In this document: positions 21,734 through 33,256 of the stretch, piece after piece
Layout: each line of letters opens with the position of its first letter
Position numbering within the stretch: the first letter of the stretch is position 1
Notes under the pieces: generated by a model
The model's input: only the letters and a program-made list of their open reading frames with translations
What the model was told of the DNA's origin: nothing
The model's database searches: none
Assembly (NCBI GenBank): GCA_030765065.1
Contig: CM060989.1
Coordinates: 56,558,001 to 56,622,000 of the forward strand
Length of the DNA stretch: 64,000 bases
Source: Deroplatys truncata
Lineage: Eukaryota > Arthropoda > Insecta > Mantodea > Mantidae
Direction of reading: 5' to 3'
Made by a program: the position numbers and the translations under genes

Positions 21734-23753
21734 TGTTTCAACACTACCATTCAAAACTTTGAATACAGAAACAGGTTTTCTGTTAAAGTCTGTGAACGGT
21801 CCAGTCTGCAGCTGTCAACAGTTCAGTCAGTGATTCCTTTGTCGACTGTGAAAACTTGCCAGTCTAGACGAGTTTCAACTGACAGAAGGAAGTTAAATTA
21901 TGTAGCAGCCCTTTCCTCTTATGTTGTCGGGTACGATCTTCCACTTGACTGCATTCAGCTGTAGCCGGAAATGAAACAATACGTCTGTAAATGTTCGCAA
22001 TAAATTACAAGGATGTTGCTTATGCGAGAAGAAATTGTTTACAAATCCAAATACATTGCAGAGAAAAAATGTGTACGCCTAACATAATAGGTCTGATGTC
22101 TTACATTCACATGACTCTCTACCACTATTGTTTATTTTTGTAAGCTTCTACATACTATTTCAGCAAGAACATATACTTCTAGAGAAGTACAACACTTCCA
22201 AACTCTCTTATGTGTTTTATTATTGTAACAATTGTAAATGTAACTATGAGAACGTGATATGGTTGCGGGGATATTAAAACTGTTTCGGCGGGAATCTGAG
22301 CTGCGCCGGCCAGCGCGCGAGCCAGCGTACTGTGGCCATAGTATGAAAGGAAAACACTGTATTGTGTTTGAAGTAGTTAGTATCTTTAAATTATTGTTAT
22401 TTTTAAATTATTTGCACCACGCTTTGGGCGTCAATTTTGAAGTAGGTTGTATTGAAGGAGTTGTATTATATTTCAACTGTTGTGGAACCGAACTTGAAGT
22501 AGTTGCAAACACACGTATGGTAAAAAGTTTCCGGTAGTCTTCGCCCCAAATGTACTTTCCGGTGGCCTTTGCCCCAAATGTTTAAAAAATATTAACTTTG
22601 TAATTTGACTGCATCATTAAATATTATATATTTATGTTTGCCTCAGCTGCGTCAGTATTATTGTTAGAGACATGTTTCTCTTTGCAGGGTTGTGGTGCGA
22701 CTGAAGAATGTAGGCTTACACAGATTATAATTTTTAATTCACTCCTTTTTATTAATTCTTGACACAATTTAAATAACACTTCACTGAAATAGACAGCTGT
22801 GAGATTCTTTTATTAAGTACTTGCACTTTTTAACACGTAAACTATTTTCGTCTCACACAAATACGTATTAAATTTCTCGAGGACGTGTCTCGCGTCCGGT
22901 TAGGAACACTGTCTACAACCAACGCGTCCAGTTATGAGCGCTGTCTACAAGCATTTAACTTGATTTCTACTGCCTAAATTTGTAAATTTCTTTATTCAAG
23001 TCTCTGATTGGCTATTCCTAATCCAATAGAATACTTTTATTTAACTTGAGCTTTTTTTCTGGTTGTTGATTGGCTATTTTATGAACTGTCACAAAAATTA
23101 CATTATTGTTGCTCCAATGACTAGCAGCATTACTAAACCTTCCTACTCATTATTGCCTCAAGGTTACCTCATTGTTAGCAACTTTTAACCTATTATTCTC
23201 ACAGCTCCTACATTATTAAATTACGTAATACATTCACATAACATTATTATACACGTATACAATAATATAAACATTTACAATGACTGTAAGATACACTTTT
23301 TATATATTGTTACATATACATATTGTTTTAAGGCGGACTGTTATTATATTTTATATTACATAATTTGAGTGGAATCATTTAAGTGTTAAAAATACTGCCA
23401 CATGTTTAAGCACTTTCAGAAATGCCAGCTGTAAAACATGAGCAACTTCTGAAATTTGGAAGTAACATGAAGTACCTGTCAGATCAATGTCTGCTTTTTA
23501 CCTTCAAGAAATAGTTCTTGGATGTCAATAAATGATAGTTTACTTTCTAACCTGATAGAGATTTTAAACATCTTTTGTCTGCATTGAATGAATGGGACAT
23601 GAATAAAATTGAACGAGTGCAGTATGACTGCAAATAAAATACTAAAGCACCACCATGGGGTCCCTTTTAAGGAAATATATGCAGGATATACACAAATAAT
23701 TACAGGTTTCTTTTTACCTATATTTTTTCACTGTGGTATATAATATAATTTTT
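21734..23753. other. Mostly unrecognised stretch
   Basis: Holds an old Family A2 3'-tip fragment at about 22085-22175 (minus). Two imperfect tandem copies of TTTCCGGT..CTT.GCCCCAAATGT lie at 22528-22582. A pair of about 32-bp direct repeats with GCGTCC and CTGTCTACAA lies at 22890-22955. Three ATTGG/CCAAT motifs lie at 23005-23085. The open frame 22259-22537 (92 residues) has no recognised domain. A promoter or LTR could underlie the CCAAT cluster, but I see no TATA box, initiator or paired ends to prove it. Confidence 0.4.
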
Positions 23754-24096
23754 ACTTTCTCTACTACGTATAGTAAGTAGGGGAAGTATTGTATTCCACC
23801 CAAAATTTCGATACCGAGATTTCACCGGAAATACATGTTTTGAGACTCACTGAATCCAAAAAAATCTGATGTGTTACACTCGCATGACTTTCTCTACTCT
23901 TGTATATTCTATTTTTACAAACGCTTATTCTCCATATGCCTCATGTTAATCGAGATATCGAGCTGTCAATCTTATTGCTAATTTTCTTGTAGATGCAAGG
24001 GAAATATGGTAGGTTTTAAGCGATAGTCAAATATTTTAACGCTGGTTGCTATGTGGCGCATTCCTTTCTCTTTCCATGTCCAGGACATAAAAAAAA

Positions 24097-25878
24097 ATCT
24101 GATGTGTTACAGTCACATAACTTTCTCTACTCTTGTACAATCTATTTTTACAAACGCCTATTCTCCATATGCTTCATGTTAATCGAGATATCGAGATGTC
24201 AATCTTATTGCTAATTTTCTTGTAGATGCAAGGGGAATATGGTAGCTTTTAAGCGATAGTCAAATATTTTAACGCTGGTTGCTATGTGGCGCATTCCATT
24301 CTCTTTGCATGTCCAGGACAAAAAAAAAATGAATAACGAATTTAAGAAAAAGTAAAATCTGATGTGTTACACTCACATGACTTTCTCTACTCTTGTACAA
24401 TCTATTTTTACAAACGCCTATTCTCAATATGCTTCATATTAATCGAGATATCGAGATGTCAATCTTATTTGTAATTTTCTTGTAGATGCAAGGGGAATAT
24501 GGTAGCTTTTAAGCGATAGTCAAATATTTTATCGCTGGTTGCTATGTGGCGCATTCCATTCTCTTTGCATGTCCAGGACATAAAAAAATGAATAACGAAT
24601 TTGAGAAAAAGTATAAGTATTGGAAAATTTAAGGAAATAACAAGCAATATCTCGAAAACGGTTCACTAAACAAAAACAATGTATATGATATAAGTTGTGT
24701 ATTTTAACGCGATCTACATTTTTTGTGTAGTAAAATTTTGTCTATCTCTTATGGTTTACCAGTTATGCAAAAGTCGTTCATAATGAAGAATACTTTTGGA
24801 GACATTCCCAGAAATTTCGAGATATACATTTCATTTCTCATGACATTATCTTAAACATATGATATTTTCATCAAAATCGTTAGAGCCATTTTTGAGAAAA
24901 TTAAAATTTTCGAAAAATGTTCCATGTAAAGGGTAGTCTGGGGTGGGGGGATTTTCTTGAAAATCTTCGTGTCGCATCTCTGGAAGATACTAAACGTAAA
25001 TACCAAGTTTGGTGTTTATCCGACTGTTAGTTTTTGAGTTATGCTGTTCACAGACACACACACACACACAGACACACACACACACACACACAGACACACA
25101 CACACACACAGACACACACACGGACATGTTTCCAAAAATACTTTTTTTGGATTCAGGAGGTTTCAAAACATGTATTTCCGGTGAAATCTCGGTATCGAAT
25201 TTTTGGGTGGAATGCAATACTTCCCCTACTTACTATACGTAGTAGAGAAAGTAAAAATGAATAACGAATTTGAGAAAAAGTATAAGTATTGGAAAATTTA
25301 AGGAAATAACAAGCAATATCTCGAAAACGGTTCACTCAACAAAAGAAATGTATATGACATAAATTCTGTATTTTAACGCGATCTACATTTTTTGTGTAGT
25401 AAAATTTTGTCTATCTCTTATGGTTTACCAGTTATGCAAACGTCTTTCACAATGAAGAATACTTTTGGAGACATTCCCAGAAAATTCGAGATATACATTT
25501 CATTTCTCATGACATTATCTTAAACATCTGATATTTTCATCAAAATCGTTAGAGCAATTTTTGAGAAAATTAAAATTTTCGAAAAATCTTCCATGTAAAG
25601 GATAGTCTGGGGTGGGGGGATTTTCTTGAAAACCTTCGTGTCGCATCTCTGAAAGATTCTGAACCAAAATACCAAGTTTGGTGTTTATCCGACTGTTCGT
25701 TTTTGAGTTATGCTGTTCACAGACACACAGACACACACACACACACGGACATGTTTCCAAAAATGCTTTTTTTTGGATTCAGGAAGTATCAAAATATGTA
25801 TTTCCGGTGAAATCTCGGTATCGAATTTTTGGGTGGAATGCAATACTTCCCCTACTTACTATACGTAGTAGAGAAAGT
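24097..25878 (-). mobile_element. Family A copy M2/X, interrupted by M3
   Basis: 3' module 24097-24356 and 5' part 25253-25878. About 26 bp (ATGAATAACGAATTT and onward) is present at both sides of the break, so the join is not as clean as for M1/X2. Reading it as one split copy is inference. Confidence 0.6.
24357..25252 (-). mobile_element. Family A young copy M3, complete
   Basis: ATCTGATGTGTTACACTCAC to ACGTAGTAGAGAAAGT, 896 bp. A long (CA)n tract with AG interruptions lies at 25050-25128. Both tips and both palindromes are present. Confidence 0.9.
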
Positions 25879-25883
25879 AAAAA

Positions 25884-26748
25884 ATCTGATGTGTTACACT
25901 CACATGACTTTCTCTACTCTTGTACACACTATTTTTACAAACGCCTATTCTCCATATGCTGCATGTTAATCGAGATATCGAGATGTCAATCTTATTGGTA
26001 ATTTTCTTGTAGATGCAAGGGAAATATGGTAGCTTTTAAGCGATAGTCAAATATTTTAACGCTGGTTGCTATGTGGCGCATTCCATTCTCTTTGCATGTC
26101 CAGGACATAAAAAAAATGAATAACGAATTTGAGAAAAAGTATAAGTATTGGAAAATTTAAGGAAATAACAAGCAATATCTCGAAAACGGTTCACTCAACA
26201 AAAGAAATGTATATGACATAAGTTGTGTATTTTAACGCGATCTACATTTTTTGTGTAGTATAATTTTGTCTATCTCTTATGGTTTACCAGTTATGCAAAA
26301 GTCGTTCACAATGAGGAATACGTTTGGAGACATTCCCAGAAAATTCGAGATATACATTTCATTTCTCATGACATTGTCTTAAACATATGATATATTCATC
26401 AAATTCGTTAGAGCTATTTTTGAGAAAATTAAAATTTTCGAAAAATCTTCCATGTAAAGGGTAGTCTGGAGTGGGGGGATTTTCTTGAAAACCTTCGTGT
26501 CGGATCTCTGGAAGATACTGAACCTAAATACCAAGTTTGGTGCTTATCCGACTGTTCATTTTAGAGTTATGCTGTTCACAGACACACAGACAGACAGACA
26601 CACAGACAGACACACACGGACATGTTTCGAAAAATGCTTTTTTTGGATTCAGGAGGTCTCAAAACATTAATTTCCGGTGAAATCTCGGTATCGAATTTTT
26701 GGGTGGAATGCAATACTTCCCCTACTTACTATACGTAGTAGAGAAAGT
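25884..26748 (-). mobile_element. Family A young copy M4, complete
   Basis: 865 bp, same borders, joined head to tail with X (left) and M5 (right) by only a few A's. Microsatellite is of the ACAGACAGACAC type at 26580-26618. Confidence 0.9.
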
Positions 26749-26752
26749 AAAA

Positions 26753-27630
26753 ATCTGATGCGTTACACTCACATGCCTTTCTCTACTCTTGTACAATCTA
26801 ATTTTACAAACGCCTATTCTCCATATGCTTCAAGTTAATCGAGATATCGAGATGTCAATCTTATTGGTAATTTTCCTGTAGATGCAAGGGAAATATGGTA
26901 GCTTTTAAGCGATAGTCAAATATTTTAACGCTGGTTGCTATGTGGCGCATTACATTCTCTTTGCATGTCCAGGACATAAAAAAATGAATAACGAATTTGA
27001 GAAAAAGTATAAGTATTGGAAAATTTAAGGAAATAACAAGCAATATCTCGAAAACGGTTCACTCAACAAAAGAAATGTATATGACATAAGTTGTGTATTT
27101 TAACGCGATCTACATTTTTTGTGTAGTAAAATGTTGTCTATCTCTTATAGTTTACCAGTTATGCAAAAGTCGTTCAGAATGAAGAATACTTTTGGAGACA
27201 TTCCCAGAAAATTCGAGATATACATTTCATTTCTCATGACATTATCCTAAACATATGATATTTCAATCAAAATCGTTAGAGCCATTTTTGAGAAAATTAA
27301 AATTTTCGAAAAATCTTCCATGTAAAGGGTATCCTGGGGTGGGGGGATTTTCTTGAAAACCTTCGTGTCGCATCTCTGGAAGATACTGAACCTAAATACC
27401 AAGTTTGGTGTTTATCCGACTGTTCGTTTTTGAGTTATGCTGTTCACAGACACACACACAGACACACACACAGACACACACACACACAGACACACACACG
27501 GACATGCTTCCAAAAATGCTTTTTTTGGATTCAGGAGGTCTCAAAACATGTATTTCCGGTGAAATCTCGGTATCGAATTTTTGGGTGGAATGCAATACTT
27601 CCCCTACTTACTATACGTAGTAGAGAAAGT
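26753..27630 (-). mobile_element. Family A young copy M5, complete
   Basis: 878 bp, same borders. CA/GA microsatellite at 27447-27500. It follows M4 in tandem. Confidence 0.9.
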
Positions 27631-28793
27631 AAAAATGAATAACGAATTTGAGAAAAAGTATAAGTATTGGAAAATTTAAGGAAATAACAAGCAATATCTC
27701 GAAAACGGTTCACTCAACAAAAGAAATGTATATGACATAAGTTGTGTATTTTAACGCGATCTACATTTTTTGTGTAGTAAAATTTTGTCTATCTCTTATG
27801 GTTTACCAGTTATGCAAAAGTCGTTCACAATGAAGAATACTTTTGGAGACATTCCCAGAAAATTCGAGATATACATTTCATTTCTCATGACATTATCTTA
27901 AACATATGATATTTTCATCAAAATCGTTAGAGCCATTTTTGAGAAAATTAAAATTTTCGAAAAATCTTCCATGTAAAGGGTAGTCTGGGGTGGGGGGATT
28001 TTCTTGAACACCTTCGTGTCGCATCTCTAGAAGATGTGGAACCTAAATACCTAGTTTGGTGCTTATCCGACTGTTCGTTTTTGAGTTATGCTGTTCACAG
28101 ACACACAGACACACACACACACAGACACACACACACACACAGACACACACACGGACATGTTTCCAAAAATGCTTTTTTTGGATTCAGGAGGTCTCAAAAC
28201 ATGTATTTCCGGTGAAATCTCGGTATCGAATTTTTGGGTGGAATGCAATACTTCCCCTACTTACTATACGTAGTAGAGAAAGTAGAAAGTATTTTTGGAA
28301 ACATGTCCGTGTGTGTGTCTGTCTGTGTGTCTGTGAACAGCATAACTCAAAAACGAAGAGTCGGATAAACACCAAAATTTGTATTTAGGTTCAGTATCTT
28401 TCAGAGATGCGACACGAAGGTTTTCAAGAAAATCCCCCCACCCCAGACTACCCTTTACATGGAACATTTTTCGAAAATTTTAATTTTCTCAAAAACGGCT
28501 CTAACGATTTTGATTAAAATATCATATGTTTAAGATATTATCATGACAAATAAAATGTATATCTCGAATTTTCTGGAAATGTCTCCAAAAGTATTCTTCA
28601 TTATGAACGACTTTTTCATAACTGGTAAACCATAAGAGATAGACAAAATTTTACTGCACGAAAAATGTAGAGCGGGTTAAAATACACAATTTATGTCATA
28701 TACATTTCTTTTGTTGAGTGAACCATTTGCGAGATATTGCTTGTTACTCCATTAAATTTTCCAATACTTATACTTTTTCTCAAATTCGTTATT

Positions 28794-30540
28794 ACTTTCT
28801 CTACTACGTATAGTAAGTAGGGGAAGTATTGCATTCCACCCAAAAATTCGAAACTGAGATTTCACCGGAAATACATGTTTTGAGACCTCCTGAATCCAAA
28901 AAAAGCATTTTTACTTTCTCTACTACGTACAGTAAGTAGGGGAAGTATTGCATTCCACCCAAAAATTCGATACCGAGATTTCACCGGAAATACATGTTTT
29001 GAGACCTCCTGAATCCAAAAAAAGCATTTTTGGAAACATGTCCGTGTGTGTGTCTGTGTGTGTGTGTGTCTGTGTGTGTGTGTGTCTGTGTGTGTGTGAA
29101 CAGCATAACTCAAAAACGAACAGTCGGATAAACACCAAACTTGGTATTTAGGTTCAGTATCTTCCAGAGATGCGACACGAAGGTTTTCAAGAAAATCCCC
29201 CCACCCCAGACTACCCTTTACATGGAACATTTTTCGAAAATTTTAATTTTCTCAAAAATGGCTCTAACGATTTTGATGAAAATATCATATGTTTAAGATA
29301 ATATCATGAGAAATGAAATGTATATCTCGAATTTTCTGGGAATGTCTCCAAAAGTATTCTTCATTCTGAACGACTTTTGCATAACTGGTAAACTATAAGA
29401 GATAGACAAAATTTTACTACACAAAAAATATAGATCGCGTTAAAATACACAACTTATGTCATATACATTTCTTTTGTTGAGTGAACCGTTTTCGAGATAT
29501 TGCTTGTTATTTCCTTAAATTTTGCAATACTTATACTTTTTCTCAAATTCGTTATTCATTTTTTTATGTCCTGGACATGCAAAGAGAATGGAATGCGCCA
29601 CATAGCAACCAGCGTTAAAATATTTGACTATCGCTTAAAAGCTACCATATTCCCCTTGCATCTACAAGAAAATTACCAATAAGATTGACATTTCGATATC
29701 TCGATTAACATGAAGCATATGGAGAATAGGCGTTTGTAAAATTAGATTGTACAAGAGTAGAGAAAGTCATGTGAGTGTAACACATCAGATTTTTGGAAAC
29801 ATGTCCGTGTGTGTGTCTGTGTGTGTGTGTGTGTGTGTGTGTCTGTGAACAGCATAACTCAAAAACTAACCGTCGGATAAACACCAAACTTGGTATTTAC
29901 GTTCAGTATCTTCCAGAGATGCGACACGAAGATTTTCAAGAAAATCCCCCCACCCCAGACTACCCTTTACATGGAACATTTTTCGAAAATTTTAATTTTC
30001 TCAAAAATGGCTCTAACGATTTTGATGAAAATATCATATGTTTAAGATAATGTCATGAGAAATGAAATGTATATCTCGGAATTTCTGGGAATGTCTCCAA
30101 AAGTATTCTTCATTATGAACGACTTTTGCATAACTGGTAAACCATAAGAGATATACAAAATTTTACTACACAAAAAATGTAGATCGCGTTAAAATACACA
30201 ACTTATATCATATACATTTTTGTTGTTGAGTGAACCGTTTTCGAGATATTGCTTGTTATTTCCTTAAATTTTCCAATACTTATACTTTTTCTCAAATTCG
30301 TTATTCATTTTTTTTATGTCCTGGACATGCAAAGAGAATGGAATGCGCCACATAGCAACCAGCGATAAAATATTTGACTATCGCTTAAAAGCTACCATAT
30401 TCCCCTTGCATCTACAAGAAAATTACAAATAAGATGGACATCTCGATATCTCGATTAATATGAAGCATATGGAGAATAGGCGTTTGTAAAAATAGATTGT
30501 ACAAGAGTAGAGAAAGTCATGTGAGTGTAACACATCAGAT
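28794..30540 (+). mobile_element. Family A young copy N1, interrupted by N2
   Basis: Pieces 28794-28912 and 29795-30540. The break is in the T-run of GCATTTTTGG. N1 itself lies in N0 at the second hot spot. Microsatellite at 29803-29844. Confidence 0.85.
28913..29792 (+). mobile_element. Family A young copy N2, innermost
   Basis: Complete, 880 bp, from ACTTTCTCTACTACGTACAG to CACATCAGAT. Microsatellite at 29041-29097. Three levels deep: N2 in N1 in N0. Confidence 0.9.
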
Positions 30541-30786
30541 TTTTCATTTTTTTTATGTCCTGGACATGCAAAGAGAATGGAATGCGCCACATAGCAACCA
30601 GCGCTTAAAATATTTGACTATCGCTTAAAACCTACCATATTCCCCTTGCATCTACAAGAAAATTAGCAATAAGATTGACATCTCGATATCTAGATTAACA
30701 TGAAGCATATGGAGAATAAGCGTTTGTACAAATAGTTTGTACAAGAGTAGAGAAAGTCATGTGAGTGTAACACATCAGATTTTTTT

Positions 30787-31285
30787 AGTTCCATTTATAC
30801 TCCACCTTTAACTACAATGGTCTTATCGGAGGCTTTCCTTTGGAGTCTATATGTAATTATGGTTAACTCGTATTCGCTTGTCGTTGGGTTCCTAGTAAAT
30901 CTTGGGTTTTAATCATTAGATAACACACATTCACACTCCCATTCATATTTCCAGACTCTGGGGAGGATGAAAATTAAATTTATTTCTTGAGTTTTATTTA
31001 TGGGCGCTCTTTAACTGCTGTGGTCCTTAGCGTCCCATTCTGTATTGGGCGTGGAAATTTTGCTCAGAGGCCTCTTTATCAGGCTTGAGGTTCCATCGCC
31101 CTCCGCCGGGTTTTTTAACCCGCGGCATCGGGGACTGGAGGCTAGTATGGTACACTACACCACGGAGGAGAATGAGATAGGGAATTAACTTGGCTAGAGA
31201 AAAAATTCCTACCCCAGCCGGGAATCGAACCCAGGGCCCCTCGCACAGCAGGCAGGTGCTCTATCGATTGAGCTGCAACTTAATA
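30787..31285 (-). mobile_element. tRNA-derived SINE (minus)
   Basis: The minus strand carries an A-box-like GCAGCTCAATCGATAGAG (31262-31276) and a perfect B box GGTTCGATTCC (31221-31231), followed by a body of about 230 bp. The head resembles a tRNA ending GGTTCGATTCCCGGC. The 3' limit (lower coordinate) is uncertain, probably near 30970. I did not find target duplications. Confidence 0.65.
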
Positions 31286-31800
31286 TACTTTTGAATAACT
31301 TAAATATAAGCGTAACTCTAGTAGTTTGTTCTAAATGTGCAGATTTTGTTTTGTTTCCATAACGATATAAACAAAACTGCGAGAAGGTTTTCGTATCTTA
31401 GAATTCATGAAACATAATTCAGAGAGTATAGGCTAAGATGCTCCAAACTAAGGCGTGTCTCGGTGTAAAAAAAACCCACGCACGACCGCATGTCAAATGA
31501 GAATATGGAGAGTCAGCGCAGCTTTTGCGCACGGTCCTAAAAAATCTGTGCGCAGGCGAGTCGAGGACTAGCAAGTCCAAGAATGACTACCTGCTGACCT
31601 ACCCGAGTGAGACGAAGAATTATTACGGAAGTAGGCTCAGTTACACCACACATTTTATGTTACTGTGACAAGACTACTGGTATTCCATGTTGAAAACTTG
31701 TAACTTACAGTAACTTCCAAAGTTTTTCTTAAATTTAAGTTATAATTCAGAATTATATTGTATACCTACCTCAGAAAAAATATGAGTTTAAAACCCCTAT
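31286..31800. other. Unrecognised stretch
   Basis: Only notable item is a GC-rich hairpin, TGCGCAC...GTGCGCA, at about 31526-31556, which may be chance. Confidence 0.4.
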
Positions 31801-31812
31801 AATCATTTATGT

Positions 31813-32740
31813 TTGTTTGTTTGTTTAAAAAATGGGTAGGTTTTATGCCCAAGCACTGCGATCTTTAAGATCTATTGCGCATCCCCCCTTTCATCAGTTA
31901 AGTAGTCTGTTGCTCGTTATGAACTTAACCAGACTGCTAACTGAGGCTTTCGATAGTTCATCTATCTTTGGAATGTGATTGCCAAAAATACCTGCTCTTT
32001 GATTCGCAAGAGCAGGGCAATTACATAGTAACCGTCTCATCTCCTTCTAGACATCTACTACAGATAGGGTTGTTAAACAATCCCATTCTGTATAGATTAA
32101 ACTTTAGGGCACAGTGTCCTGTAATGAATCTTGTTGCCCATGCATGTCTTCTTCTAGTAAGACCGCGCAGGTACTTTGCCCGGCTGTTATCCAGGTCTGT
32201 AATAAACAACTTGGAATGTCTGCAACCCTCAATGGAGTTCCAGTAGTTCTTGTGTTCTGCTTGAGCCCAGGACTTAATAGCCTGTTTCACTGGTCTGTAG
32301 GACACCCCCAGTACAGGCTCCGGACTCAAAAATGGGATTTCGCTGCCAACGTTGGCTGCTTCATCTGCTTTCTCATTGCCTGGTATACCTGTATGTCCTG
32401 GCACCCACGTAAGTTGAACCTTATTGTGTTCAGCCTGTCATTAAGGATTCCCGGCATTCTGAGACGAACTTTGATTTTATAGATGGTGATTCAAGTGCTT
32501 TAAGAGCACCTTGACTGTCTGAGAGGATAAGAACACTTCTATTCTTATATCTCTTTTTAATGCTTTCCATTACACTCGCTAGGATTGCATAAACCACAGC
32601 CTGGAAAACTGTAGCTAAGGTACCCAGACTATAAGAAATCTTGGTGCCATTATCGTAAAGCCCAGCCCACGTTTGTGATTTGGTTCTAGATCCATCAGCA
32701 TACCAGATTGTGCCTTTGTTATTGTGAGGTTTTACCAGTC
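31813..32740 (-). mobile_element. 5'-truncated LINE with RNase H end and 12-bp target duplication
   Basis: Non-LTR retrotransposon 3' end. The minus strand has a (CAAA)n tail at about 31813-31828. The RNase H domain reads IWYADGSRTKSQ (near 32700), ILSDSQGALKAL (near 32510) and PGHTGIPGNEKADEAAN (near 32390). It ends with a cysteine-rich block ICSRCLEGDETVTM. The expected catalytic Glu is Val in FQAVVYAI, and frame changes occur near 32410-32470 and 32040. AATCATTTATGT flanks both sides (31801-31812, 32741-32752), a textbook target duplication. RNase H after RT is known in the I/R1 and some Jockey lineages. Confidence 0.85.
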
Positions 32741-32752
32741 AATCATTTATGT

Positions 32753-33256
32753 ACTCCCTGTATAATGTTTGCTTGAACAACTGATGAACATGGAACAATA
32801 TCTCTACTATGTCTCTTAAATAATTAACTTACAGCAAAGATGCGTGTTTATGGTTACTCGTGCAAACTTATGACTTTTTGTTGGGTACTGTTTGTGCTCT
32901 ACCTGATTACCTAACAAATCAGACATAGTGTGCTCTCTTTTTACTCTATCATAGTAGATTAACAAATGATTACATAAGAAATATGTATGTCTATTTTACT
33001 TACTCTAAATCTAATTAATTACATCACATGGTATTGTATGAATAAGTGATCACCAGGTTGTAATTCTTGAACCGTGTAAAGGCTGAACGCTGGACTACAT
33101 CTCTAACTTGTTTCTCAACAAACGAAGGAAGCGTGAAGTGTGCAATTCTGCTTGTTAGTGCGCCATATCATTCGTTCTGCGTTCTCCGCATAGTGCTTTG
33201 TGCCCTGTTTTTATAGCCGACACTTTGCTAATTTTAAATCGCAGCTTATGAAGATA
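32753..33256. other. Unrecognised stretch
   Basis: AT-rich, no recognised motif, ends at the TA target of the Tc1 element. Confidence 0.45.

Larger units (their letters stand above)
23864..28283 (-). mobile_element. Family A copy M1/X2, interrupted
   Basis: 3' module 23864-24096 and 5' part 27631-28283, which join cleanly at the A-run between CCAGGACAT and ATGAATAACG. It lies in N0 and is interrupted by copies M2/X, M3, M4 and M5. Confidence 0.7.
23754..30780 (+). mobile_element. Family A copy N0, outermost element of a seven-kb nest
   Basis: Three pieces: 23754-23863, 28284-28793 and 30545-30780. Joined, they give one ordinary Family A copy of about 0.86 kb. The first gap is the A-run after GAATCC and holds minus-oriented copies. 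The second gap is the T-run after TTATT and holds plus copy N1. Each piece resumes the consensus at the expected base (GTATTTTTGGAAACATG at 28288, CATTTTTTTTATGTCCTGG at 30545). Confidence 0.85.

Noticed and set aside
25009-29138. Conserved open frames rich in Thr-His repeats followed by MFPKMLFLDSGG and onward
   Set aside because: The same frame, and others on the opposite strand, recur in every Family A copy because the DNA is repeated and the CA tract has no stops. Frames break in many copies and no codon-level constraint is apparent.
31220-31285. tRNA gene on the minus strand
   Set aside because: Perfect B box, but the sequence continues into a SINE body and the cloverleaf is not convincing.
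31526-31556. GC hairpin as terminator or regulatory RNA
   Set aside because: Seven-base stem in a eukaryotic context, single occurrence, nothing around it.
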